64,000 nucleotides of DNA from Maniola hyperantus (Eukaryota; Arthropoda; Insecta; Lepidoptera; Nymphalidae). The stretch spans positions 14,091,594 to 14,155,593 of the forward strand of contig NC_048549.1 of the NCBI RefSeq assembly GCF_902806685.2. The letters run 5' to 3'. A model generated the notes under the pieces. It made no database searches and was not told the origin of the DNA. It was given only the letters and a program-made list of their open reading frames with translations. Position numbers and translations under genes: made by a program. Positions 10,701 through 21,939 of the stretch are shown piece after piece. Numbering within the stretch: the stretch's first letter is position 1; the number at the start of each line of letters is the position of its first letter.

Positions 10701-13700
10701 ATACAGGCTGTTACCAGAACGCTAGCAAAAACTTACGAGTTATTGTTATACTACCTAAACACAATCCAATACCAATAACAATTTGGCTCATATTTTAGTG
10801 ATATAGTATTTTTCAAACCCGCAATGTATAGCGTGTAAAACTCGGGTCAATGCCCCGCCTACGACGCGGCACTGACTCCGAGTGGTCTAAGTTAGGCCAC
10901 TCCATTAGGGCCTGTTTCACAACCTCCAGAATCCAGATAAACTATATAAACAACTAGCTGATACCCGCGACTTCGTCCGCATGGATTTAGGTTTTTAAAA
11001 ATCCTGTGGGAACTCTTCAATTTTCCGGGATAAAAAGTAGCCTATGTCCTTCCCCGGGATGCAAGCTATCTCTGTGCCAAATTTCGTCAAAATAAGTTGA
11101 ACTGTTGAGCCGTGAAAAGCTAGCAGACAGACACACTTTCACCATTATAATATTAGTCTCCTACATTTTTACCTCATTTTTACGCATTATAATATGATTT
11201 TGTTTCTCATTGTAAAGCTCATATTACAATTCCTTGTCCATGTAGGTAAGACCACAAATGACAAACCAAGGGATTAGTATGGATAAAGACATTATAACAG
11301 TTTTTGTATTGGGAATCTGTCAACATGTCAAATTTATCCATTAGATAAAATTTATCCGGCGGTTGTGAAACAGGCCCTTAGATAATGAGTCACCTGTAAC
11401 AGTTGGCGCCGTACATGCACCTCTCGCGCAGAGGCTGGTTGTTGTTGGGCGCGTTGTTAGCGCACGCCGCACCGTCGTTTGCTGGCTGTAATGGACAAAA
11501 CTTATACTTATTGAGTTAGAGTTGCTATTGAGATCTTCTGTGACCTATCTAAGGCGTTTGATTGTGTTGATCATAAAACTTTCTAACTTAAACGAAACCA
11601 CTACGGCACAAAAGGCATTGCACTTGATCTCATTGCCTCTTATCTTAATGACAGAACTCAAAGGGTATGCATGAATAACATCAAGTCGCAAGGGTCATCT
11701 TCTTTAATGGGTGTCCTACAGTTCAATTTTGGGTCCTTTTCTATTTTTGAGGTATATCGGATTTGCCACAGCATGCCAGCAATATTTGCAGATGACACAT
11801 CACTGATTTTTAAAATTGACTAAAATAAGGACTATTTTAACTTTAAAACTTAAATCTATGCAGATGAAGTAGTGGACTTCATCTAGTACAAATAGATAAC
11901 TCCGATTTTTAATACTAACTACTAAATAATTAATTTAACACTGCAAAATAATATTGCTACTAATTAATTATTAAATTTTGTAACTAATTTTTTTTTTCAA
12001 GTAAAGTATAATATTATTATCTCTTACTCTTTAGTTAAAATGCCATATGAGTAGCATCTTGCTAATTAATCAATGACCCATTAATGGCTAAGGCTCTGGA
12101 CAATCTGATTGAATTTGCTAATGTTTGAGGAATTTCATATTACCACTTGATTTAAACTGGGCCCTGGCTTCACATCCTCAGAGTTTTCACTTTTCACTTC
12201 AACAGGTTCAGTTTTAATTTTTTTCACATCACTATTGTCTGGACTGTGACTCCTTTTACTTGAATTGCTTTCATCATTTGATGGCATATCTGTTTCATTT
12301 TGTATATTTGGTTCATTCTGCACATTTGGTTCACTTTGTACATTGGGTTCATTTTGCAAATCTTGTTCATTCTGTACATTTGGTTGATTTTGTTCATTTA
12401 ATTGGCCTTCCTTATTTGGATAAATTTCACTTTGTTCAACTGTTTTCTTTGATACTTGATTTGAATTTGTTGGTTCAGGATCATTGGTCAATACTTGTGT
12501 TGGATCATTATTTCCTGTCGCTGTAAATAATACAAAATGATAATAAATTAGCATAAAATGTATACTAGTCATTAGACTGTGGATACACCTGTAAGTTTAT
12601 ATTTTTATACAAAATAATTCATTTATTTATTTTACTTACAGAAGTAGCTTTCATGATTAATTGATGACAAAATTAATGTAAACACTGTAATAGTATATTT
12701 ACTTAGTGTCTTATTTATTTTCTTAGTGTTTATTATAAATCTGTAAGAAATAATATAATACAGGTTACTTTTCATCATCAAAATCAAAACGAATGCTTAC
12801 CTATCAAAGGCTGTAATTTAGCTATTTCAGTATCAAAACCATCATCAGAATTATGAAAATCGCTAGTTTTTGTTTGGTTCACATCACCTTGGGTAGTTTT
12901 ATCACACTCATTGTTACTGACACAATATTCTTCTGTATTTCTCTCACTGTCAACATTGTTAGCTTCGAGATCAGAACAGAATATTACTTCATACCAAAAT
13001 GCATCTGGTAATAAACCAAATTTATCTCCATTACATAGAGTTATTGTATTGTTCTGCCTTAGTACCTCTGTGTTTGTTAGACCCTTTTTTATGAAGAAAC
13101 AGGGGTTTTGATGCAACTGTAAATATTAAAATGATTTGATTATTATTATTTAAATAACATGTTCAATGAAATAATGCAATAATTTTTTAAATGAATTAAT
13201 TATAAAAATTTAAGTAAAATATAAAAAAATTGAAAGAATCATTAAAATACCTCAACGAATGAAAAAGTTATGGAATTTAAAAGTTTGCAAAAATAATTTC
13301 ATTTTGAATTGAGAACCTCCTCCTTTTTACATGTCACTTAAAAACTATTGAGCAATTGAGTTATTTGTGGTACTCAAGAAAAAGAAGCATGGAAACAATT
13401 AACAAATAAATCATCATCATCATCATCCCATTGTTGGCCCACTACTGTCCATGGGTATCTTCTAAGAATGAGAAAAGTTTGGGCCATGGTACATTACTTT
13501 AGCCAACTCTTGATGCTACATGCTACAAATAGTCCAGACTTCATGTTTTGGTCATTATAACTGATACATCAAAATTATAAATAATAATTTTATTTTGAAC
13601 TAGCTTATGCTCGCGACTTCGTTTGCGTAGACTACACAAATTTCAAACCCCTGTTTCACCCCCTTGTGTTGTTGTTGTTGTGTTGAATTTTCAAAATTCC

Positions 13701-15323
13701 TTTCTTAGCGGATGCTTAATAGCTATCTGCATGCCAAATTTCAGCCTGATCCGTCTAGTAGTTTGAGCTGTGCGTTGATAGATCAGTCAGTCAGTCAATC
13801 AATCACCTTTTCCTTTTATATATCTAGATAGATTTAGAATTTAGACACAAGAAACGAGTTTCCTACCCTCTGCACTAGGAAAACCCTGTATTGCAGAAGG
13901 CAGTTACAAATTTTTTTTTTTTTTTTTTAAAAAGAATATTAGTCATGTTAAATGACTAATATTCCCCTTTCCTCTCCAACTAAGCGTCAGGCTTGTGCTA
14001 GGAGTAGGTACGACAATAGTGAAACGGGCGGGGTTTGAACCGTCGACCTTTCGGTTTCAGTCCACTCCTATACCGGTTGAGCTATTGAGGCTATATTGTT
14101 ACAAATGATGTTGTTGTAAACCGTTTTCACTGTACAATTTTCTTACCGCTGTAATAGTTAACGAGTCAACACTGACACTCAACTTCCCGTGTTGACGTGA
14201 TATCCTTTTATCGTCGCACTGTAATATGAAAATAGTTCTCTTTTAATTTTCGTTTTGCATGTGATTATTTTACTAATATTCTTTTACAAATATGTGACAG
14301 AGAGACACTTTAACAATCTTACTTTTTCAGGAAACAATCCATACCTACCTAATATTATAATTATTTACCGTTAATTAGCTCATCATTTTATCTAAGAACT
14401 TTTGTATTTTTAATTTTGTGTTTGATGTAGATGAGTGAGCTGTTAGTGATCCTAATAAATTAAAAAAAAATATGCGAAAGTGTGTGAGGCTGCTATTAGG
14501 ATTCAATACCTCAAAAGGAACCCTTATGATCATGTCTTTGTCTGTCTGTTTGTCAAAGTGTGTGTACAAATAATATATTTACTAAAATGACTAAATCAAA
14601 TCATAGATGGTGCGGTTCGTCCTTTACTTTCTTCATCATCATCATGATCAACCCATAACCGGCTCACTACTGAGCACGGGTCTCTTCTCAGAGTGCGAAG
14701 GGGTTTGGCCATAGTCTACCACGCTGGCCATGTGCGGATTGGTAGACTTCACACACCTTTGAGAATATTATGGAGAACTCTCAGGCATGCAGGTTTCCTC
14801 ACGATGTTTTCCTTCACCGTTAAAGCAAGTGATATTTAATTAATTAAAACGCACATAACTCCGAAAAGTTAGAGGTGCGTGCCCGGGATCGAGCCCCCGA
14901 TCTCCGATTAGAAGGCGGACGTTCTAACCACTAGGCTATCACAGCTTTTTTTGCTTAATAATTAGGTACATATTATGACTCGCGATCCCTCAAGTCACGA
15001 GTGCACGGTGTGCTAGATGTGTGAACAAAAAGTGCTATTTCTTGTACGATAATAGGAGCTCTTCCGTCCGAGTCGCACTTGGTCTGTTTTTTCACAGCCC
15101 ATCTCTTTAACCGCTTTTGACGAGAGCTGGTACAGAGACAGCTTGCATCCCAGGGAAGAACATGGGCTACTTTTTGTCAAGCTTTTCGCCTTATAAAACA
15201 ATATAAATTACAACAATGAAAACTCACTTCAAGTAGTTTGCCCCGTCCAAAAACATTTTCACCGAGGGGCAGTTGGATCTTACACGGATCCACGGCATCC
15301 GTTCGCACTAACTTTATAGTCAT
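7765..15323 (-). CDS. APLF: APLF-like DNA-repair factor (FHA + two PBZ fingers), complete, two possible last exons
   Basis: APLF joins DNA break sites through an FHA domain that binds phosphorylated XRCC1/XRCC4, PBZ fingers that bind poly(ADP-ribose), and an acidic tail that binds histones. Exons from the start: 15323-15228, 14218-14147, 13116-12801, 12520-12144, 11485-11394, 10662-10499, then either 10009-9882 or 7985-7765. All junctions keep phase, giving about 414 or 445 aa. FHA hallmarks are NVFGRGKLL, RISRQHGKL, LHQNPCFF and LCNGDKF. The linker is Asn/Gln/Glu-rich with VQNEPN repeats. PBZ 1 (CMYGANCYRKNPQHLAQFSH) is split between exons 5 and 6; PBZ 2 is CPYGASC...HWRDHEH. Both tails are acidic. 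No clear Ku-binding motif is visible in the linker. APLF fits better than CHFR because FHA and tandem PBZ occur without a RING. Confidence 0.92.
8022..8340. mobile_element. 319-base MITE with perfect 38-base TIRs
   Basis: 8022-8059 (ATTACTTTATTATAAACTAG...) is the exact reverse complement of 8303-8340. No coding capacity. It sits in the APLF intron between the alternative last exons. Confidence 0.9.
9057..9185. mobile_element. palindromic MITE-like element
   Basis: GAGATCTATAGAGCGCACT at the left pairs imperfectly with AGTGCGTTCTATTAAGATCTC at the right. The inner parts (GAGTAAAAACGAGA, TCTCGTTTTAACTC) also pair. Confidence 0.6.
9797..9802 (-). terminator. poly(A) signal for APLF proximal last exon
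   Basis: Reverse-strand AATAAA about 80 bases past the TAA at 9882-9884. It supports use of exon 10009-9882 as a true terminal exon. Confidence 0.6.
10308..10442. mobile_element. near-palindromic MITE
   Basis: Left arm CTTACAGCCGTACTCAGAGTCG and right arm CGACTTTGAGTACGGATGTAAG pair, and pairing continues through GTTACTTAAATTTGAGTTAAAACGAGACA and its partner, so nearly the whole 135 bases could fold. Confidence 0.75.
10958..11150 (+). mobile_element. RTE-like tail, 'GATGCCCGCGACTTCG' type
   Basis: A related but distinct tail family: CCCGCGACTTCGTCCGC, then GGGATAAAAAGTAGCCTATG, CCCCGGGATGCAAGCTATCT, AGACAGACACACTTTC. Further copies: 25550-25765 (-), 47283-47456 (-), 57245-57462 (-), 59240-59465 (-), 59469-59690 (+), 63535-63690 (+). 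Confidence 0.75.
11517..11830 (+). mobile_element. non-LTR retrotransposon fragment (reverse-transcriptase core)
   Basis: Translates to IFCDLSKAFDCVDHKTF, then YGTKGIALDLIASYLNDRTQ and FADDTSLIFKID. These are the RT palm motifs (SKAFDCVDH, FADD) of CR1/Jockey-type LINEs. Stops and a frame shift make it dead. It lies in APLF intron 4. Confidence 0.8.
13602..13830 (+). mobile_element. RTE-like LINE 3' tail
   Basis: Same family as 6052-6280, with a GTTGTTGTTGTTGT insertion in the middle. In APLF intron 2. Confidence 0.75.
13920..14095 (-). mobile_element. tRNA-derived SINE, second type
   Basis: The reverse strand reads like a tRNA: GCCTCAATAGCTCAACCGGT (A-box area) and GACGGTTCAAACCCCGCC (B-box area). 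It then continues into non-tRNA sequence and an A-rich run. Related degenerate pieces lie at about 60030-60140 and 61900-61990. Confidence 0.65.
14637..14947 (-). mobile_element. tRNA-headed SINE, nearly full length
   Basis: On the reverse strand: AGCTGTGATAGCCTAGTGGTT (A box) and GGGGGCTCGATCCCGGGCAC (B box), a conserved body (GTGAAGGAAAACATCGTGAG, GGTAGACTATGGCC), and a tail of ATGATGATG. Other copies: 18211-18487 (-), 23862-24185 (+), 24219-24345 (+, truncated), 55690-55885 (-). Confidence 0.85.
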
Positions 15324-15575
15324 TTTGGGCCTTTTACTTTACTAAATCAACTTTAGCATAGCATTATTTCACAAATATTTACAATAACAACATGAACGAA
15401 AAATGGGAAAAACGTACATTGACGTCATTGAGTACAAAAATTCATAAACTATAAACTACCCTAACCCTATATTCAATGTACCTACTCTGTGTCATAAACT
15501 GTCATAACATAAATCATAAACCATATAAACTCTAGCAAAAAGTAAAACTATCTCTATGGTAAAACCCATTACCTA

Positions 15576-17021
15576 CCGTAAAACGGGGTGAATAGGTACG
15601 AAATCTAACTTCGCATTGAAATTTACGGATGTTTTGGTACAAATTATGATGCTTTAACTGTTTGTAAGCATCTCCGGTTGTAAGAATTCTAAGGAAACAT
15701 CCAAAAAATATAAAATAATGATAAATTACTGGTATATTTTAATCAAAATATATGCTGTCCCTATTTATACTTGATCCGGGGTGTAACGGAATGGCAAAGG
15801 GGTGAATAGGGAAAAAAGGTTAGGGTTGTCAAACACAAGTTAGTCTATCCTCTAATATTACAAAACTAGCTTATGCTCGCGACTTCGTCCGACACAAATT
15901 TCAAACCCCTATTTCAACCCCTTAGGGGTTGAGTTTTCAAAAATCCTTTCTTAGCGGATGCCTATGTCTTAATAGCTATCTTCATACCAAATTTCAGCCC
16001 GATCTGTCCAGTAGTTTGAGTTGTACGTTGATAGATCAGTCAGTCAGTCACCTTTTCCTTTTATATAATATTTAGATTTAGATTAGGAAAGTGAAGACTT
16101 GTTTGTTTGTAATCGATAAACTCTGAAATTACTGGACTGATTTTGAGAATTCTTTCACCATATTCTATAGCTATTTTATTCAGAAGTAACATAGGCTATA
16201 TGTTATTATACATGGCATAGTAGGTATCTAATCTTTAAAAAAAAGCAACCGCCGAGTTTCTTGCTGGTTGCTGGCATTCCGAATCAGTGGTTTGACGATT
16301 CAAAAATAAATAAATAAAAATATTTTTATTTAATTAAACTTTTACAAGTAGTGTAGTTACCTATACTTATAAAAGTTTAATTGAATAAAAAAATATTTTT
16401 ATTATTTATTTATTTATCAATATTAAACAGTAAAATGCCATTTAAACAAAATTTTACTAGTCGACTACACAAGAAGGAAGAATGTTTTGAACAATTTAAT
16501 TAAATATTTAAAGTGACAGCCCTGTCCCTATATAAACCTTACTGTTCCTATTTAACCTTGATTCGTTCCAATTCAGTAAGTATAGCGTTCCTATCCACCC
16601 CTTTCCCGTACCTATAATCCCCATGGCAAAGCCAAACCACTTGGTTTCCAATTTTTTTTTTTTTACAGAAAAATATGTAACATTTAGACAAATCTGCTTT
16701 TGTGACGCCTCTTAGATAAATGTTTAATGATTTCTAATAGTTTTTGTACTGTTTTATTCTCGTACTGCGTCAAAGTAAACAAAGTTTTGAGACCTACGGC
16801 TTAGCGTGTTTTGAACAACGTTTTTGCAATGACGATTTCGTTATTTTAATGTCAATTTGTCTCTGGTTCAGTGTTGCCAACTAATAGATCAAATATTCTA
16901 CTATAGGGAAAAACAATGCTACCAAAATTCTAAGCTGTTTTGGGTATTATTTTTACCTTCAAATCTCATTCCCAGTTTTGTCCCTATTCACACCCCGGTT
17001 CCTATTCACCCCGTTTTACGG
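15576..17021. mobile_element. 1446-base non-autonomous element with perfect 21-base TIRs and TA flanks
   Basis: Left end CCGTAAAACGGGGTGAATAG(G) at 15576-15596 is the exact reverse complement of 17001-17021. TA lies immediately outside both ends, as in Tc1/mariner insertions. GGGGTGAATAGG-like words recur inside. An RTE-like tail (15866-16075) is nested in it. No transposase frame is evident. It fills most of the space between divergent APLF and the ORP-like gene. Confidence 0.8.
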
Positions 17022-17371
17022 TACGTACCCTGTGAGTAATACGTAATACCATAGTAGTACATACAAATTCTTTGGTAAAACCCAGTTTACCCAGTAAAAC
17101 CACTGATCTATATATTCGTGACTTTACTCTATGTCATGTAGTCACGGATTCTTGAGGATTCTATTCTATACTCTATGTCTATGTTTTGAATTTTTGTGTT
17201 ATCTGGTTATCAGCAGTTATCTGTGGTTGTAGCCTTTATTTCTGGTCGGTGGTTATAGCTTGTCTGTGGTTTTGTGTTTTCGAAATTTTTTATAATAGTA
17301 CCTACCTATTTAAAATCAAATAAAAATAAAAGTGGGTAATCATTCATCCAAGTGTTTACTATATAGATAAG

Positions 17372-20300
17372 ATGATTAAGTCAGCTGGCTTAAACTCCAA
17401 CCGCCCGCTGTCCGGGCAACTTTACAAATATACGAACGTAGTAAAAGGGTGGCAGCAGAGATGGTTTGCAGTGGACCCAGAAACTGGTGTTTTGTCGTAT
17501 TATTTGTTCGATGGGCCCGGTGATACTGTGCAGCCTGGACAACCGGCTAGAGGAGAGGTGAGCTAAATAAGTTTTCATACAATTTAATTAAAAATTCTCT
17601 TTATACAGGCACCGCGTTCTGCACTAATTTGAACTGATTTTAGAAGCAGCAGGCTCAGTCTAAGTTTATAGGACTGCCGTAGTTAGAATGATAAGTCACT
17701 TAAGTAATAAGTTTATTACTCTTACTCTCTAGTAGTATGGGGTAGTGCCCTTCACTATTCACGACCCATATTATAAATTCGAAAGTAATAGTTTTTTGAT
17801 TTCAATCCAACCCCAGGCATCTCTAATTTTTCGGAGTTATGTGTGAAATCCTTCTTATTTTGAGACCCGTGCTCTGGAGTCTGTATTGAGCCGGCGATGT
17901 TTTGATCATCATGATATGATATCGCAGGCCCACCTAGCAGCAGCAGTGATATGCCCCAGTGATGAGGACTCCCGCACGTTCACCATCAACTGTGCCTCGG
18001 GGGACATGCTGAAGCTGAGGGCTACTGATGCCAGGGCTCGACAAGAGTGGGTTAATGGCCTGAGGGCTATCGCCGAAATACATACTAAGGTAAGGTACTA
18101 ACTTTTGTACTAATATATTGTTTGCCCACATATAATAACTGAGGAAGTGTTTATTTGTCCTTTAATTTCGCAGTAATGGAGCTATGGAATGATGTGATTT
18201 TTGCACCATGATCAACCCATCGCCAGTTCACTACAGAGCATGGGTCTCCTCTCAAAAGTGAGAAGGGTTTTGGCCATAGTCTACCACGCTGGCCATGTGC
18301 GGATTGGTAGACTTCACACACCTAGGCATGCAGGTTTCCTCACGATGTTTTCCTTCACCGTTAAAGCAAGTGATATTTAATTACTTAAAATGCACATAAC
18401 TCCGAAAAGTTACAGGTGCGTGCCTGGGATCGAAACCCCGACCTCCGATTAGAAGGCAGACGTCCTAACCACTAGGCTATCACAGCTTTTTGCACAGTTA
18501 TAGTTAAAGATCTGCAGAAATATATAGGCTACTTTTTAGCCTGGAAAATTATGTAGTTCCCAATCTCATCATTAACAAACCCAAATCTATGTGGATGAAG
18601 TTGTGGCTATCATCTAGTAGTTTATAGTTTCTCAAAGTTATTTGTTTACTTTAAGTTAAGCAGTGATAGCCTAGCGGTTAAGACGTTTGCCTCTTTGTAG
18701 ATGGGTCTGGAGTTATGTGTGTTTCAAGCTTTACTGGTGAAGGAAAACATAGTGAGGAAACCTACATGCCTATATGACTCGCTCCAGCGATGCACGGGGC
18801 TGCAATGGCTTGTATAGTACGGTATAATAACATTGTAAATTGAAAAATTAAAAAGAGCAACCGCCGAGTTTCTTGCTGGTTCTTCTCGGTAGGAACGGCA
18901 TTCCAAACCAGTGGTAAATTAAAACTACCTGACTATTCATAAGCACTTGTAAAAAGTTTACATGAATAAAAAAACATTCTATTCTATTCATTCTGAGAGA
19001 AGACCCCTAGTGTAGTGAGCTGGCAATGGATTGATGATTTCATTTTAAGTTTGTTTTGAAATAAAAGAATGTAAAATTCGAGAAAACAAGCGTAATGAAA
19101 TGAGACTGAATATTATTACACTTGTATTTGTAGGCGATGGGAGCCAACCCTCCGCTGCAGCCGCGCGAGCAGCTGGCCGTACACGACGCCATGGCGTCCG
19201 CGCGACAACAGCTGCAAGCCACTGAACTCAGGTGAGATAAAGTCTAACAGCTTAAAAACACCACCACAGATGGATGGATCATCATCATGATCATCATAAT
19301 TATCAACTGATAGACGTCAAACGGCTGGACATAGGTCTCTTCTAAAGACTTCGATACGCCATGGTCTAGCGCCTCCTGAATCCAGCGGCCCCCAGCGACT
19401 TGTGACGTTGTCTGTTCATCTCGAGGGGAGTCATTCCACTGCTGGGGACTAAAGATGGGCGTTATTGGCTATTTCTGGCCACGGTTATTAAACCGCTATT
19501 TAGTTACAATAGCGCTATTGATAACAGTTGCCTAGTATCGGTATCAAAGCTGTGTTTCAACTAATTTAATATGCGCACCGTTTTTGTTTGTAGTAAGTAG
19601 TAACTTAGTTAGCTGCCGTATCGAATCCGTCTGTAGGTATGGCTAAAGTTTCAAGTCGTGTAAGTGCATTAGAATAATATTGACGATTTCCCTTCATGCT
19701 TTTCTAGGCTTAGGACTAGCACAATTTTCAAAAACGTTTAATCAAAGTTTTGTACAACACTAATTATATCACTTAAGTACCTAAAACTATTAAAACTTTA
19801 TTTTTTATCTTAACACCTTTTTACAATTTTATACACCTACTAAGTTATTTACAAATTATAGTCAATCGTCAATATCACCCACACTACAGGCAAAAGCTAC
19901 CTAAATAAAACAAAGCAATATCTCAAGACAAAACTTTAGTATTTACTGAATACAAACACCGCTCAAACTATCTAATTAGGTATTAAAACTTTCATCAAAA
20001 GTCAAAACAAACAAACGCGCCGTAACACCACCTGATCTGCGCGCGCATATTTCACTAAAATAAAACCAATTTTACTTTCATGAAAATCGTGAAGTAATCA
20101 CAACCTTAAGTTCATATCAGCAAAGTTTAATTATCATGATCATTGAGGTCAAACTATATTGGACGCTTGCACGGATAGTTAAGGCTTAACTGTAATAAGC
20201 TTGATAGATCAAACCTTAATGGACAAGTACTTGAACAGTTAACCAAACAAATTAGCGCCTTAGTGTAATAGACATAAGGTCGTTTTTGGTTTATCAATTT

Positions 20301-21939
20301 TCGTGAAATGTTCTTAGTTAAGTTACTAAGCCGGTAGCCATTAGCCAATAGCCATTAGCCAATAACCGCTCCTTCTCAGCTTTCACTGAAAGAAAGAAAG
20401 AGAAGGCATAATTATTGCGTTTCTAGTTACCAAAAAACCAAACAATGCATTGTCAGTTGCCAGTTGGCAGCGTTGCGTTGTCAGGTGGTTCGTCATAGAT
20501 GATATCTGTTAACCGTTGCTAGCTACGACAATAACGCTATGGTACGCTAAAGGCATGGCAGCGGTTTTCAGTTAAGTTAAGCTATAGCGGACACATGTCT
20601 ACTGGGGACTCCTTATGAAAACCCTATGAGGAAATTAGGAGAATCAGAGTAATCGACATAGCTAAATGGGTTGCGAAATTAAAATGGCAATGGGCAAGGC
20701 ACATCAAATAGATGATATGGGTCCCAAGACGCTAGAATAGTAACCTCTCTCGGGAGAGTGCAGCATTGGAAGGCCCTCCGCTAGGTAGACAGATGACATC
20801 AATCGATGACATCGCAGGGAGCCGCTGGATGGCGGTGCAAGACCATGGCGTGTTTAAGTCCCTACAAGAGACCTATGTCCAATTGCATGTCTATTGGTTG
20901 ATGATGATGGGCATAAACTTATTATATTATGACTAGCTTATGCTCGCGACTTCGTCCGCGTGGACTACACAAATTTCATACCCCTATTTCACCCCCTTGG
21001 GGGTTGAATTTTCAAAAATCCTTTAGCGGATGCCTACATCATAAGCTACGTCCAGTAATTTGAGCTGTGCGTTGATAGATCAGTCAGTCACCTTTTCCTT
21101 TTATATATTATGATATGTTTTCCAGTGACGCAGCTCTAGCGCGGTGCATCGAGTCATCAGATTCACCCTTCCCTCACACCGATCCAGACTTATTGCTTTT
21201 AAAGGTAAGTGCATAAACATCTATTCTACCGCTCAAACTTCTATAAATTGTTTTTTTTTTTTTTCAAATTACATACTATAATTCGTACAATTTGTACATT
21301 ATAGTCATGGGACATTGGAACCCCATTGTAATTATTGACCTAGCAAGGGAACGAAATGCTGGATCCAAAATGCAAATCTAGGATCAGACCCAGAGTTACC
21401 CTACACACGATTTTTTTTTGATAGACTAGAATTTACAGACTAGTGATTGGCTGCAATCCTGTGATGCAATTGATGATGCAATCTAAGATGGAGCGCGCTT
21501 GCCTGGAAGATGTATATTGACTCTTGACCTGAAGGTGCCCATATTATAATTGGCGGGGAAAACTGATGCTGGAATTGTGTTCCAAATCTTAGTGGTTCGA
21601 ATTAGAAATGAGGAAGCAAATCGCTTATATCCATCCGTATCCGTGGAATTTCAACTACGTACGGGTGCAGACCTTGGCGATGCCTTGCGGTACGATAGTA
21701 GAAAGCTGAAGGAGGAATCAGGCAATCTAGGATCGTCCCCACTTTTTCACCCTAAATCGTCCCTGCCGCAGTGTCGTAGAATGTTTTTCCTGGCTTTATC
21801 TAGACAAGACTTAATGCGCTACACTTATGTCCAGGCGACGTCAGCGGCGAGTATGCAGTGTCTGCTGCAGTGCCTCGGCCTCCTGCTGCGGCAGCAGCAG
21901 TGCGCCGCGCTGGGCGGCAAGCCGCAGAGAGACAACTAG
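17372..21939 (+). CDS. ORP10/11-like PH-domain protein, short form without ORD
   Basis: ORP-family PH domains dock lipid-transfer proteins on phosphoinositide membranes. Exons 17372-17557, 17928-18089, 19134-19231, 21126-21204 and 21835-21939 join in phase to 209 aa. Residues about 11-114 form a PH domain: LSGQLYKYTNVVKGWQQRWF, then GDMLKLRATDARARQEWVN ending in the usual helix Trp. The following LAVHDAMASARQQLQATELS and DPDLLLLKATSAASMQCLL segments resemble the region after the PH domain in ORP10/ORP11. The frame then stops at TAG with no OSBP-related lipid-transfer domain. An AATAAA lies at 22357-22362. Either this is a real PH-only protein or isoform, or the ORD exons were lost; none was seen downstream before the COX6B-like gene. 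The name rests on remembered family motifs. Confidence 0.8.
18211..18487 (-). mobile_element. tRNA-headed SINE
   Basis: Reverse-strand copy of the 14637-14947 family with both tRNA promoter boxes (AGCTGTGATAGCCTAGTGGTT; GGGGTTTCGATCCCAGGCAC). In intron 2 of the ORP-like gene. A 5' fragment in + orientation follows at 18655-18770. Confidence 0.8.
19450..20560. other. AT-rich intronic stretch, probable decayed transposon
   Basis: Intron 3 of the ORP-like gene. The left end (GGGCGTTATTGGCTATTT) and right end (AATAGCCATTAGCCAATAAC) are loosely inverted, which suggests an old TIR element of about 1 kb. No coding sequence recognised. Confidence 0.35.
20575..20910 (+). mobile_element. decayed LINE 3' fragment
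   Basis: Broken RT C-terminal text (AKWVAKLKWQWARHI) is followed by a 3' end related to 39365-39590 and, on the other strand, 30862-31380. A reverse scrap is at 19315-19440. Confidence 0.65.
20934..21110 (+). mobile_element. RTE-like LINE 3' tail beside an exon
   Basis: Same family as 6052-6280, with internal deletions. Its CACCTTTTCCTTTTATATAT end is about 15 bases before the acceptor of ORP exon 4 (21126). Confidence 0.8.
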
